Below, one piece after another: positions 1 to 13,600 of a stretch of DNA of 64,000 nt. Made by a program: the position numbers and the translations under genes. Source of the stretch: Caenorhabditis elegans. Taxonomy: Eukaryota > Nematoda > Chromadorea > Rhabditida > Rhabditidae. How positions within the stretch are numbered: the stretch's first letter is position 1; each line of letters starts with the position of its first letter. The stretch spans positions 2,356,001 to 2,420,000 of the forward strand of contig NC_003282.8 in NCBI RefSeq assembly GCF_000002985.6, in the 5' to 3' direction. Below the pieces are notes generated by a model. The model was not told where the DNA came from, searched no databases, and worked only from the letters and a program-made list of their open reading frames with translations.

Positions 1-119
1 AAATAATTGAAATTTAGCTTTTTTAAAAGCAAAATTGAGAGAAAATAGAAAAATTGCTATAATAACTTGAAATAACTGAAATTTAGCTCAATTTTTCCGA
101 CTTCAAACACTCAGAAATA

Positions 120-590
120 GTCATACAAAAAGGTCGGTTTTCAGGCGGAAAATTTGGAAATTTTGATAAAAATTGTGAGAAAATAGCGAAAAAATGCCAT
201 AAAAAAGCTGAAAAACTGGCTAAAATTACAAAAAATTGGCTGAAAGAGGTTAAAAGCTGAAAATTAGGAAAAAAAAGAAATAGTTATAAAGAGGTCGGTT
301 TTGAGTGGAAAATCTGGAAAATTTGAAGAAAATCGTGAGAAAATAGCGAAAAATTGCCATAAAAAAGCTGAAAAAATGGCTAAAATTGCAAAAAAATTGG
401 CTGAAAAAGCTGAAATAACTGAAATTTTGCTCAATTTTTCCCGACTTCAAACACTCATAACTATAATAAGAAAAAAGACTGTTTTATGTGGAAATTCGAA
501 ATTTTGCACTGAAACTTGTGAAAAATAGCGAAAAATTGAATGAAAAAGATGAAAAATGGCTAAAATAGCCACAAATTTTGGCTGCAAATT
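120..590. repeat. Diverged AT-rich direct repeat, period about 165-180 bp
   Basis: Three similar blocks begin with GGTCGGTTTT-like sequence and continue through AAAATAGCGAAAAA, a CCATAAAAAAGCTGAAAAA stretch and ATGGCTAAAAT. They start near 130, 293 and 475. The copies differ by small indels, so this is an old tandem duplication within the intron. Confidence 0.5.
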
Positions 591-999
591 GCCTAAAAAA
601 CTATTTTTTTAAGCTGAAAATTGTTAAAATAACTAGAAGTTGCTGAAATTTGACTAAAAATTTACTGAAAAGTAGCAGCACAAAACGCGGAAAATTGATT
701 TTTTGACGAAAAATTGACGAGAAATCGAACAATTCATGATAAATTTCCAATTTTTCGACCGGAAAATCTATAAATTTTGCTGAAAACTGCCTCAATTTGG
801 TCTAAAATCGCTGAAATTGTGCTAAAATAGCCAAAAAAGTTTACCTGAAAATTGTCGGAAAAAAATTAAAAAACAGAAAATTGAGGAATATAAATTGAAA
901 ATTGCTAAAGAAAAAAAATAACTGGAAATAGCCAGAAACAGTCAAAAAAAAAATTTACTAAAAATTTGACAGAAAAAAACTGAAAATTAACTCGAAATT

Positions 1000-1545
1000 C
1001 TTCAAAATTCATTGGAAATTTGTAAAAATCGGGCTGAAAATCGATTGAAAATTGCCTGGAAAATAAGCCAAAATAACTGAAATCGAACTGAAAATTTACC
1101 ATAAAAAATTCAAAAATTCAAAAAAAAAAAACCAGAAAAGTGTCAACTGAAAATTTAAAAAAAAAATTGAATTTTTCTGTTAGAAAATTCACGTAAAATT
1201 AGGCAAAAATGCTGAAAAATGTGTAAAATAGCTTAGCTTTGACTGAATTTTTACTGAAAAAGTATCCCAAAAAGCTGAAAAAATCCATTTTCAATAAAAA
1301 TTCAGTCAAATCTAAGCTACTAAACACACATTTTTCAGCATTTTTGCCTAATTTTACGTGAATTTTCTGAAAAAAAAATTCAATTTTATTTTTTAAATTG
1401 ATTTTTTTTCAGTTGACACTTTTCTGGTTTTTTTTTTAATTTTTGAATTTTTTATGGTTAATTTTCAGTTCGATTTCAGCTATTTTGACTTATTTTCCAG
1501 GCAATTTTCAATCGATTTTCAGCCCGATTTTTACAAAATTTCTCG
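1000..1545. repeat. Inverted repeat with arms of about 260 bp
   Basis: The left arm, including GAAAATCGATTGAAAATTGC near 1040 and AAATTAGGCAAAAATGC near 1196, is matched in reverse complement by the right arm near 1335-1530. The centre is near 1285. It ends about 90 bp before the exon at 1635. Its right arm contains TTTTCCAG-like strings that resemble 3' splice sites but lead into no open frame. Confidence 0.55.
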
Positions 1546-1634
1546 AGTTTTTGGGCAAATTTCCAATTATTAAAATTGAATTTTACAAAAAATAATGAAA
1601 ATCGCCCCCGAAATTTAGCTTTTTTTTTTTGCAG

Positions 1635-4600
1635 AATAACTTCCATGAAACGGACGAATTCAACGGAGGAAACTCGACTCTTGATGATTCTCAAATTGAG
1701 GATGAAAAAACGATTAATTTGGATGAAGAAGGTGCTGAAAATGGAGAAGAAGACCCGGATCAGGCGATGATTAACCTTTTTGGTACGGAAAATTTATGGA
1801 AAATGGCAAAAAACATACAAAAAATTTCCAAAAAAGCTGGAAAAATCGAAAAAAACTGCAGTTTTCACTATTCTTTTTGTTACAAAAATCGTAAAATTGT
1901 TCCACTTTCTGTCTATAAGTTCTCTGGAAAAATCGATAGAAACCGCCTGAAAATCTCTGAATTTTCAGCTGAAAAAGCTACAAAAAATTGGCATTTTTCG
2001 TCGAAAAATTGTTCAAAAATTGTGATGATTTTCCAGTGGAAATATAGAAAAAAATCAACGAAAATTGACTGAAATTTCAGCATTTTTAGCTGTGAAAATC
2101 AAAAAAAAAAACTGGTTTTTACCAACGGAAAACGTGAAGAAAATTTTGGAAAACCACTGAAAAATTGGCAAAATTATGCTTTTTTTACAATTTTCCTCTG
2201 AAAATGTGTTCGTTACTCAATGTTTTCTATTAAAACACCAAAAACAGAAAAAAAAAAGAATTATTTCTCGTTTAGAAACGCTTTTATTCTAAAAAATGGA
2301 AAAAAACGAAAAAAAATTTTGAGAAAAAACCGAAAAAATTGAAAAAAAAGTTATCAAATTTTTTTAAATCGAAAAGAAAAATGTTATAAAAGAAAAACCG
2401 AAAAAAATGAATAAAAAATGAAAAAAAAAACAAAAAAAAAAATGACAGAAAACCAAAAAAGCAAATGAAAAAACGAAAAAAAAAATGAAAAAAAAAAAAA
2501 ATGAAAAAAAAAACGAAAAAAAAATGACAGAAAAACGAAAAAAAAACCCAAAAAAAATGAATAAAAAATTTAAAAGAAAAACCAAAAAAAAATGAAAAAA
2601 AATGGAAAAAACGAAAAAAAAAATGAAAAAAAAAACAAAAAAAATGAGAGAAAAACGAAAAAAAAATGAAAAAAACAATTTTTTTACTATTATAAAAAAA
2701 AATTTTGAATAAAAAAACCGAACAAAAAATAAAAAAAATAATAAAAAAAAATTTTAATGTGATAAAAAAAATCATATTCCGTCGTTTATTATCTCGAAAA
2801 AGTGCAATTTTCAGCGAAAAACCCGACGGTAACTACTCCAGCATCAAAATTGAGATCGAATCAATTCTATTTCGGACGAGATTCGCTTGGATATCAGAAT
2901 AAAACCGTCCGCCTCATGATTCTCCATGAAATGATCTATAATTTTGTACATGGACATCCGATTGACACGTCTCCGACGGCTTTTGATTTGTACGTTTTTT
3001 TTGGAAAAGAAAATATAAGCCAAAAAATACAATAATTTTCGAAAAACAACACGAAATTAAAAAATTGAATGTGAAAAAAGCAGAATTTAAGAGAAAAGCA
3101 GTGAAATTCGCTGAAAATTGTGTAATATATTTTGGACAATTTTTTGGACAGTTTTCTTGTAAATTTTGTATTAAAAAAAAGTGTCAATTGGCTGAAATTT
3201 GTTATTTTTTGAATTCAGCATTTAGTACTGGAAATATGCATTTTCACAAAATCTAAAATAATCTAAATTTGAAAAAAAAAAACGAAAAAAGGATTAGATG
3301 AAGCTGAAAAAAAAACACGCAAATTTCTTGAAAATATAAAAATACGAATAAGATTTTTTATTAAAAAATGAACCAAAAATTGATTAAAAACAGAAAAAAT
3401 GACAAAATTTCAACAAAAAAAAAATTGAAAAAAATTTGATGCAACCGATATGAAATTTGAGATCATATGGAGAAATGAGCAGAAAAAAGCAGAATTAACG
3501 AAAAATTCTGAAAACTTGGGTTTTTTGTTTAAAGGAGAGGACTAACAACGGCTCGGAGTTCAAATGAACGATTTTCGTAATGAAACTGCTCAAAATTTTT
3601 GTCAAAAATTTTTTATGGCGGTTCAAGATTTCCGGGTCCCACCACGAAAACTCCAGGGTCACTGTAGTTTTCGCGGTGAGACCCGGAAATTTTATTTTTC
3701 CTAAATCTCTCTGAACCCGCCGGTCATAATTATACTTAAATGAAAGCTTACGGCGAGCTGAATTCGAATACTAAGTGTATGGTTGAGCTACAGAAACCTG
3801 ACGCTGAATTTCGCGGCGAGACCCGAAAATTACCAAAAACTCTCAAAAACCGTCAGAATCGATCAAAATATGCCAAGATTATACTTAAAGGAGGACGACT
3901 AACGGTTCGGACGATTTTGAACGTATAGACCAAAAATAAGCTCAAATGAACGAATTTCGTAATGAAACTGCTCAAAAAATTTTCAAAAATGTTTTATGGC
4001 GGTTGAAAATTTTGAAAAAATTACACTGATTTTGGCTAAAATCATGAATTTTTCTCATTTTTTCGTGTCACATCTGTCCGAAGTTGGATTTTTTGGAATT
4101 ATCGTCCTTTATTACATATATTGGTAGTTTATCTCATTTAATTTCGTTGATTAAAGTGCATTTAAACCCGATAGGTAACCAATTTTGATGATTTTTGGTC
4201 ACCTATCGGGTTTAAATGCACTTTAATCAACGAAATTGACTGAGATTAATTACCAATATATGTAATAAAGGATGATAATTCCGAAAAAGTCAACTTTGGA
4301 CAGATGTGACACGGAAGAATGAGAAAAATTCGTGATTTTAGCCAAAAGCAGTGTAATTTTTCATTTTTTGAACCGCCATAAAAAATTTTGAAATTTTTTT
4401 TGAGCAGTTTCATTACGAAATTCGTTCATTTGAGCTTATTTTTGGTCTATACGTTCAAAATCGTCCGAACCGTTAGTCGTCCTTTAAAATTCTTAATTTT
4501 TTGCTCTGAAAATCTCAATTTCAAAAAAAAAAAAATCCACAACGATGGTTGGGGTTTTGTTTTGAAAAAAAAAACATGATGTTCCGTACAATTTATGATT

Positions 4601-7600
4601 ATTTTTGAATTTTAATCATTTTCACAAACTGTTTTGAACACTTCACTGCAACTTTTTCCTCACGAGGGACGAGGAAAAGTGGTTTCTAGGCCATGGCCGA
4701 GGGGCCGACAAGTTTCAGCGGCCATTTATCTTGCTTTGTTTTCCGCCTGTTTTCTTTCGTTTTTCATTGATTTTTTTCGATTTTTCTTAATAAATCTGAT
4801 AAATAAATATTTTTTGCAGATGCTAAAACAATTTCCAAGTAAAAAAATTATGCATTCAGTCGGCAAGTAGCAGTGAAAGTGGGCATTGTAATATGATGGA
4901 TTACGGGAATACAAACCCTAAACTTTTTCTGGAACATGATACATATGCTGCTTAGATGTTGAAACTACCTGATTTTCATAACGAGACCGCTGAAAAAGTT
5001 TTGAGGTTTTCAAAATTCAACTTTTTGTGCGAAAATCTCGACTTTTTCACCAAAAAAGTTGAATTTTGGAAACCTCAAAACTTTTTCAGCGGTCTCGTTA
5101 TGAAAACAGGTAGTCTCAGCATTTAAGCAGCATATGTATCATGTTTCAAAAAAAGTTTAGGTTTTGTATTCCCGTAATCCATCATATTACAATGCCCACT
5201 TTCACCGCTGCTTGCTCACTGAATACATGATTTTTTTACTTGGAAATTGTTTTTGCATCTGCAAAAAATATTTATTTATCAGTTTTAATAAGAAAAAACG
5301 GGAAAAAGTTGTGAAAAACGAAAGAAAACAGGCGGAAAACAAAGCAAGATAAATGGCCGCTGAAACTTGTCGGCCCCTCGGCCATGGCCTAGAAACCACT
5401 TTTCCTCGTCCCTCGTGAGGAAAAAGTTGCAGTGCCTAAAAATTCCACCTACTATTTTCCAGATTCCCACCAACTCAACCATATCGTTCATGGGAAGTAC
5501 GTGATGATTCAAATGCATATGTATATTTAGAAGAAGAATCTCCATATCGTTTTATGCCACCACAACCACAATATGATGGAGTTGATCGGGGATGGTTTAT
5601 GACATTGGATCTACTTGCCGCGTTGCCGCTATCGGTTTTTGTGCTCACCAATTATGTGCCAAATACTATTGATGTGAGAAGATTTCTCTAGATTTCTCTG
5701 GGAAATTAAAATAATGGTGTACAATTCCGCGGAAAGATTTAAAAAAAGCCTGTAAATTTCCAGATTTTCAGCAAAAAAATTGGGTTTTTACCCCAGAATT
5801 GCAAGAATTCTCTGGAAAAAAAACCAAAAATAATACAGTAGTAAATTCCGTAGAAATCTTTAAAGGTGGAGTAGAGTTTGTGGGTATTTTTCAATTTAGA
5901 TATTTTTCAAAATTTTTTAAATGAAAAGTGGAAAAAAACGGGGAAAAATACGATTTTCAGTAGAAATTTAATTTTTTTAATTTCTATGTTTTAGTTTTCC
6001 ACTTTTTAATAACAACATTTCTAAAAAAAAATCTAAATTGGCGGAAAAGTGTGCTGAGATCCTAGAAAAATGTTAAAAAACGTTAAAATCTGGGTTTTGT
6101 TCTACAAAAAGAAGTATATTTTCGGTAAAAATCGAATTTTTCTTTGAAATTTTGCACATTTTCATCCAAAAATCTAGCTTTTGTCAGCCAAAATCTGACC
6201 AAAAATCTCAAACTTTTCGGGTAAAAACCAAAATTTTTGATGAAAATCTGGGATTTTACGGGTTTTTTAAAGGGAGAGTCGAGTTTGTGGGTATTTTGTT
6301 GAAATAGACTAAAACTGGTCCAAAACCACCAAATTTCATAATAAGACTTCACAAAAAATTTCCCAAAATTTTTTAAGGCCGATCAAAACATCGAAAAAGA
6401 GCAAAATTTTGCTAAAATCTGAAATTTCGCACACTTTTTTTTTGTCACAGCCGCTGGATTCTAGTTTTTTCTGAAATTATCACACTTTATTCCTTATTCT
6501 GGTAATTTATCTCGCGGAAATTCGTTGATTGAGACAATTTTTAGGCCGATAGGCATCCAATTTTGATCATTTTTGGATGCCTACCGGCCTAAAAGCTGTC
6601 TCAATCATCGAATTTCCGCGAAAGGGTGATAATTTCAGAAAAAACTAGAATCCAGCGGCTGTGACAAAAAACAAAGTGTGCGAAATTTCAGGTTTTAGCA
6701 AAATTTGGCTCTTTTTTTTTCGATGTTTTGAACGGACATAAAAAAAATTTTGGAAATTTTTCGTGAAGTCTCATTATGAAATTTGGTGGTTTTGGACCAA
6801 TTTTAGTGTATTTCAACAAAATACCCACAAACTCTACTCCCCCTTTAAAAAAACCCGTAAAATCCCAGATTTTCAGCAAAAATTTTGGTTTTTACCCGAA
6901 AAGTTATAGATTTTTGGTCAGATTTTGGTCCAAAATCAAGATTTTGGCTGACAAAAGCTAGATTTTCGGATGAAAATGTGCAAAATTTCAAAAAAAAATT
7001 CGATTTTTACCGAAAATATCTTTTTTCGGAAAAAAAACCCAGATTTTAGTGTTTTTAAACATTTTTCTAGGCTCTCAGCACACTTTTCCGCCAATTTAGA
7101 TTTTTTTGTTTGAAATGTTGTTATTAAAAAGTGGAAAAACTAAAACATAGAAATTAAAAAAATTAAATTTCTACTGAAAATCGTATTTTTCCCCGTTTTT
7201 CTCCACTTTTCATTTAAAAATTTTGAAAAATATCTAAATTAGCGGAAAAGTATGCTGAGAGCCTATAGAAAAATGTTGAAAAATGCTAAAATTTGGTTTT
7301 TTTTTTTTGGAAAAAATCGAGTATTTCCTCCCAGAATATTTGCACATTTTTCTCAATAAAAACCTAGTTTTTATCGGAAAATCGTGGGATTTTCAGCCAA
7401 AATCTCTTGATTTTCAACTAAAAAAAGTAGTTTTCGAGTTAAAAAACCCCGAGTTTCCCTAATTTTTTTGATTTTCAAATGTTAGAAATCCTAAAAAAAA
7501 TGTTGAAAAAAAATTAATTTGAAATTTTTAATTATATTATCAAAAAGGAAATATTTTTTGTCCTCTATTAAATTAACTTATCGCTCGAAATTGTCGAATT

Positions 7601-10600
7601 TTGCACGAAATTTTCTCAGATTTTACGCTAGGAGCTCTATTTTTAACCGAAAAATCTCAGATTTTCAGCCCCAATTGTTGGTTTTTATTTTTTTGATAAT
7701 CTTCAAATTTTTACATATGAAAATCCCGAATTTTGTGCAAAAAATCAGTTTTTCAGTAAAAAAAAACGAATTTTCACGGAGTTTCACTAGAAATGTTTCG
7801 AATTTTCCGGTAAAAACATCTTTTTTTTTCCCGAAAATTTTCAGCTTTTCAGTCAAATTCTCAGATTTTAGAACAATTTTTAACGGAAAAATCCCGAATT
7901 TTTAGTCAAAATCACTGCAACTTTTTCCTCACGAGGGACGAGGAAAAGTGGTTTCGAGGCCATGGCCGAGGGGCCGACAAGTTTCAGCGGCCATTTATCT
8001 TGCTTTGTTTTCCGCCTGTTTTCTTTCGTTTTTCACAGCTTTTTCCCGTTTTTTCTTATTAAAACTGATAAATAAATATTTTTTGCAGATGCTAAAACAA
8101 TTTCCAAGTAAAAAAATTATGCATTCAGTCGGCAAGTAGCAGTGAAAGTGGGCATTGTAATATGATGGATTACGGGAATACAAAACCTAAACTTTTTTTG
8201 AAACATGATACATATGATGCTTAGATGCTGAGACTACCTGAATTTCATAACGAGACCGCTGAAAAAGTTTTGAGGTTTCCAAAATTCAACTTTTTGTGCG
8301 AAAATCTCGACTTTTTTACCAAAAAAGTTGAATTTTGGAAACCTCAAAACTTTTTCAGCGGTCTCGTTATGAAAACAGGTAGTCTCAGCATTTAAGCAGC
8401 ATATGTATCATGTTTAAGAAAAAGTTTATGTTTTGTATTCCCGTAATCCATCATATTACAATGCCCACTTTCACCGCTGCTTGCTCACTGAATACATGAT
8501 TTTTTTACTTGGAAATTGTTTTAGCATCTGCAAAAAATATTTATTTATCAGTTTTAATAAGAAAAAACGGGAAAAAGTTGTGAAAAACGAAAGAAAACAG
8601 GCGGAAAACAAAGCAAGATAAATGGCCGCTGAAACTTGTCGGCCCCTCGGCCATGGCCTAGAAACCACTTTTCCTCGTCCCTCGTGAGGAAAAAGTTGCA
8701 GTGAAAATCTTTCTATTTTCCTCTGTTTTTCAGCGTCCTCTCCTGCTCACATACCTCAACGACCCGGTAAAACGTCATTTATGTATTGGATATCTACCCG
8801 ATTCAATTCGTGATCCAATTATGAAGAATAAGAAAATTGTCAAACAACTTCAACATAGTTTCCTATGTCTCGCAGGAATGCGACTGGCTGCTGTTGGACC
8901 GAATCCATCGGTCAAAAGATTTCCGGGAGCTACTTCGGAGATGTATTATGTCGCGAGAAGGTAGCGAAATGTTTGAAGAAATTGTGGAAAATTGACTCGC
9001 GAGAAATTGAACAAAATGGACCGTTTTTTCCAGGAAAACCCGGAAAATTGTGTGAACATTCGCAAAAATCGCAAAAAAAATATTTTTTTTTCTTAAGAAA
9101 TTTTTTTAAAAAATTCGCAGAAATTTTAAATATATTCCCTCAAAGTTTTCACCTAAATTTCAAGGTTTTATCTCGATTTTTGTTGAGATTACTGGGTTAC
9201 TGTAGCTTCAAAAGTACGCAAACACCGACTACCACCGTAACCCAGCACACCGGATTTAACGAGATTTTAATCTAAATCTTTTTAGATTTTTGAAAAAACT
9301 CCGGAAAAAATGGAGAAAAATGGAAAATTTCACCAAAAAGTCCGCTGAAACGTCTGAAACCTTTTTTTTTTTTTAATTTTGATCTTCAAAAACTGCAGAA
9401 ATAAGTAAAACCTACTGGAAAATTGATTTTTCTTCTACAAAACTCGAAATTATCGTGAAAAAATATTAACTTCCACAAAAAACCACATAAAAACTTTTTA
9501 AAAAATTGTCTGAAAACTATGAAAAATGTGAAAATTTCTGGAAAATCCATGTTAAAAATAGTGAAAAGTACAAAAACGCGCTTAAAATTCAGAAATGTTT
9601 CAAAAATTTTGCACATTTAAGTATAATCATGATGACCAGATTCTCTAGAGAATTGAAATTTTTCCGCGTCTCGCCGCGAAAACCTACAGTAACCCGGGAA
9701 GTTCGTGGCGGGACCCAAATTTCGTATTATTTTAGTTGAATTTTGAGTCTCGAAGGGAAAATTTTTAAGAAAAAACTTTTTTTTCGCATTTTTCCAAAAA
9801 AAAAAAACGTTTCGTTTTAAAGGTGGTGTAGTCAAATTTGGGACTATGCTTAAAAACGTTCTCGATGCTCGTACAAGTCGATATGTAAAAGCGAAACATC
9901 ACAAAAATCTCGCTTAATCGAGTTATGAGCCTTCAAAGTGGCGAAAAAAATCTCGCGCCGTCCATCTAATTTGAATTTCGCGCGCAAATGAGCGCCCCCT
10001 CGTGTGTGTACTCCTCTCGGACAATCAAAAATCGTATTTTGTAAAATATTTAACGTAAAACAGTACAAAAAATAAATAAAGACATAACTGGATAATTCAA
10101 TAAAATGTGCAATCAATCTCTCATTTACACCAAAAAATAGACAAAAATTCACGTTTTATTGAATTATCCAGTTATGTCTTTATTTATTTTTTGTACTGTT
10201 TTACGTTAAATATTTTACAAAATACGATTTAATGTCTCTTTTAAACATTAATTTCCAATAAAAAACGAGAATAGGCTCATTAAAGTACGAAAAATCGTCC
10301 AACATTGCCGAAAAGCAAGAAATTAATTATTTGATTGTCCGAGAGGAGTACACACACGAGGGGGCGCTCATTTGCGCGCGAAATTCAAATTAGATGGACG
10401 GCGCGAGATTTTTTTCGCCACTTTGAAGGCTCATAACTCGATTAAGCGAGATTTTTGTGATGTTTCGCTTTTACATATCGACTTGTACGAGCATCGAGAA
10501 CGTTTTTAAGCATAGTCCCAAATTTGACTACACCACCTTTAAAACGAAACGTTTTTTTTTTTTGGAAAAATGCGAAAAAAAAGTTTTTTCTTAAAAATTT

Positions 10601-13600
10601 TCCCTTCGAGACTCAAAATTCAACTAAAATAATACGAAATTCGAATTCAGCTCTCGCCGAGACCACGGATTGGGTCCCGCCACGAACTTCCCGGGTTACT
10701 GTAGGTTTTCGCGGCGAGACGCGGCGAAAATTTCAATTCTCTAGAGAACCATCAGGTCATGATTATACTTAAATGTGCAAAATTTGAAACATTTCTGAAT
10801 TTTAAGCGCGTTTTTGTACTTTTCACTATTTTTAACATGGATTTTCCAGAAATTTTCACATTTTTCATAGTTTTCAGACAATTTTTTAAAAAGTTTTTAT
10901 GTGGTTTTTTGTGGAAGTTAATATTTTTTCACGATAATTTCGAGTTTTGTAGAAGAAAAATCAATTTTCCAGTAGGTTTTACTTATTTCTGCAGTTTTTG
11001 AAGATCAAAATTTAAAAAAAACGCGTTTTCAGACGTTTCAGCGGACTTTTTGGTGAAATTTTCCATTTTTCTCCATTTTTCTCCATTTTTTCCGGAGTTT
11101 TTTCAAAATTCTAAAAAGATTTAGATTAAAATCTCGTTCAATCCGGTGTGCTGGGTTACGGTAGTCGGTGTTTGCGTACTTTTGAAGCTACAGTAACCCA
11201 GTAATCTCAAAAATCGAGCTAAAACCTTGAAATTTAAAGGGGGAGTAGAGTTTGTGGGTATTTTGTTGAAATACACTAAAATTGGTCCAAAACCACCAAA
11301 TTTCATAATGAGACTTCACGAAAAATTTCCAAAATTTTTTTTATGTCCGTTCAAAACATCGAAAAAAAAAGAGCCAAATTTTGCTAAAACCTGAAATTTC
11401 GCACACTTTGTTTTTTGTCACAGCCGCTGGATTCTAGTTTTTTCTGAAATTATCACCCTTTCGCGGAAATTCGATGATTGAGACAGCTTTTAGGCCGGTA
11501 GGCATCCAAAAATGATCAAAATTGGATGCCTATCGGCCTAAAAATTGTCTCAATCAACGAATTTCCGCGAGATAAATTACCAGAATAAGGAATAAAGTGT
11601 GATAATTTCAGAAAAAACTAGAATCCAGCAGCTGTCACAAAGAAAAGTGTGCGAAATTTCAGATTTTAGCAAAATTTGGCTCTTTTTTTTTCGATGTTTT
11701 GATCGGCCATAAAAAAATAAAAAATTTTTGGAAATTTTTCATGAAGTCTCATTATGAAATTTGGTGGTTTTTTAGTCTATTTCAACAAAATACCCACAAA
11801 CTCTACTCCCCCTTTAATCACACTGTGCACACTTCAGAGGTGGGCGGATATTTTTTTCGGATATTTTCTAATAATGAATTTATCAATAAGTATTGATGTA
11901 GTTATTCTGGAAGAAATGTATCCAAACCAAAGAGTAACTATTAAGCAACATTTTAATATGATAAAACCTAGAAAAATTCTACAAGTTTTCTGTATAACTG
12001 ATATGCAAGTCCATTATCCGATATCCGTAATATCCGTAATATCCGATATCCGATGTTGCTCGGCTAATAAGTTTTAAGGTCTCGGTAAGGAAAACTTGTA
12101 GAATTTTTCTAGGTTTTATCATATTAAAATGTTGCTTAATAGTTACTCTTTGGTTTGGATACATTTCTTCCAGAATAACTACATCAATACTTATTGATAA
12201 ATTCATTATTAGAAAATATCCGCCCACCTCCGGTATGCACTTGCTACAAAAAAATACAAATTTCCGGAAAAAAAGTACTCCAAAAAACTATCAAAAAATC
12301 TCTTCTTTTTTTTTGAATTTTCCCCCTAACAAGGGAAGGTTCTGAACTCGTTATCGGACTTCGTTACGCCACTATATACATTCGATAGAGGATAGTTACA
12401 GATGATCCCTTCAAAAAATTTAGCTGCTTCAGAGCAGGTTTGGCCAAGTTGTGACGTCTTGAATTTTGGTGCTGAAATTCCTCATATCAAGTGATATTTC
12501 AATGACTACCACGCTGCAGAAACACCAGTGAACTCACCACTCTCAATTAGCGTTAGCAAACATGGCTTGGTGGCCGAGTGGTAGTGGCGTGAGTTTCGAG
12601 GTGTGGTATTCGTGGTTCGGTTCCCCGTCAACATAAACTTTTTTTTTTAATTTTTAAAGTCAATCCATTTCCAATTAGAACACATCTATAAACTTTTTCA
12701 AGTGGGAAAATGTGCAGATATTATCCCTATGAATCAAATGCGTCAATTCTCCAAATTTTTCCGAAGTGTTTTTTTTTGTTGAAATAATTGTTTTTTTCAC
12801 TGATTTTTTTCCGTAATTCAAAATGTTTTTATTATATTTTATAAATGATTAAATGAAAGTAATACATTAAATTTTCAAATAATATCATCGTGGTTAAAAA
12901 TGTAGGCCACAAGAAGAGCTGTTAGGTCCCACCACGCTTCACACCTTTCTTGTAGTTTTTTTTTTGTTATTTTCTGTTGACTCGTCTTCCGTTGTCTATA
13001 TTTTAACTGAAAATGCCCTTCCGCCCACAAGTAATCATCGGAGAACTTATGAAAACGTTTGGAACTAATACAAACGCGTTGCCAATGAGTCGAGAAGAAA
13101 CGAAAACTGTCGAGAAATTTACAAGGATTCTCAAAGATGCTGAAACGGACGATCTTCTTATTCAAAGTGACGACGAAGAAGAAGTATTCGGAGGAATTGT
13201 TGATGAAGAGGACTGGAAACCTGATGACGATGATCCATCCGCTTGCGTAGTACCCGATAAAGTGAACTTCTCTTCTGGAGCTGCCATTGATGTTGCAATG
13301 GTAAGTGTTTAGAATTTATCAATTACTCAACATTCGCTGATAAATAATTGGCTAATAAATAAAATTTGAAATACATTACTTTTTACAGGTGCATAGTGCC
13401 GTTGAATTTATGACTGATGTCAGAACAAAGAAACTACGATCTTTTGCTTCAATGCAGCGTAGGTATCGTTTTATTAAAACGCAACATGACATGCAGAAAC
13501 TTCGCGTTTTTGCTAAAAATAGTGAGTATTAACAGCTTCATATTCGGTATAAAACTGGGTTTTTAAGACGAAATTCAATGCTCACGTGTTTCACAATTTT

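Larger units (their letters stand above)
1..1634. other. Left-edge non-coding stretch, probably an intron of the TFIIIC gene
   Basis: Very AT-rich sequence with no exon that I can support. It ends at a good 3' splice site (T-run then GCAG at 1631-1634) opening the first visible TFIIIC exon. It holds a diverged direct repeat (units near 130-245, 293-405 and 475-590) and an inverted repeat (about 1000-1545). Short open frames here are lysine- or phenylalanine-rich low-complexity translations. Confidence 0.6.

Noticed and set aside
2284..2775. Phenylalanine-rich open frame on the minus strand
   Set aside because: It is a translation of A-rich low-complexity intron DNA, with no domain, codon bias or splice context.
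4644..8703. Conserved 62-65 codon frames starting MVSRPWPRGRQ or MYSRNPSYYNAHF
   Set aside because: They occur in every arm of the two foldbacks, on both strands, so they follow from arm identity and do not indicate a peptide gene.
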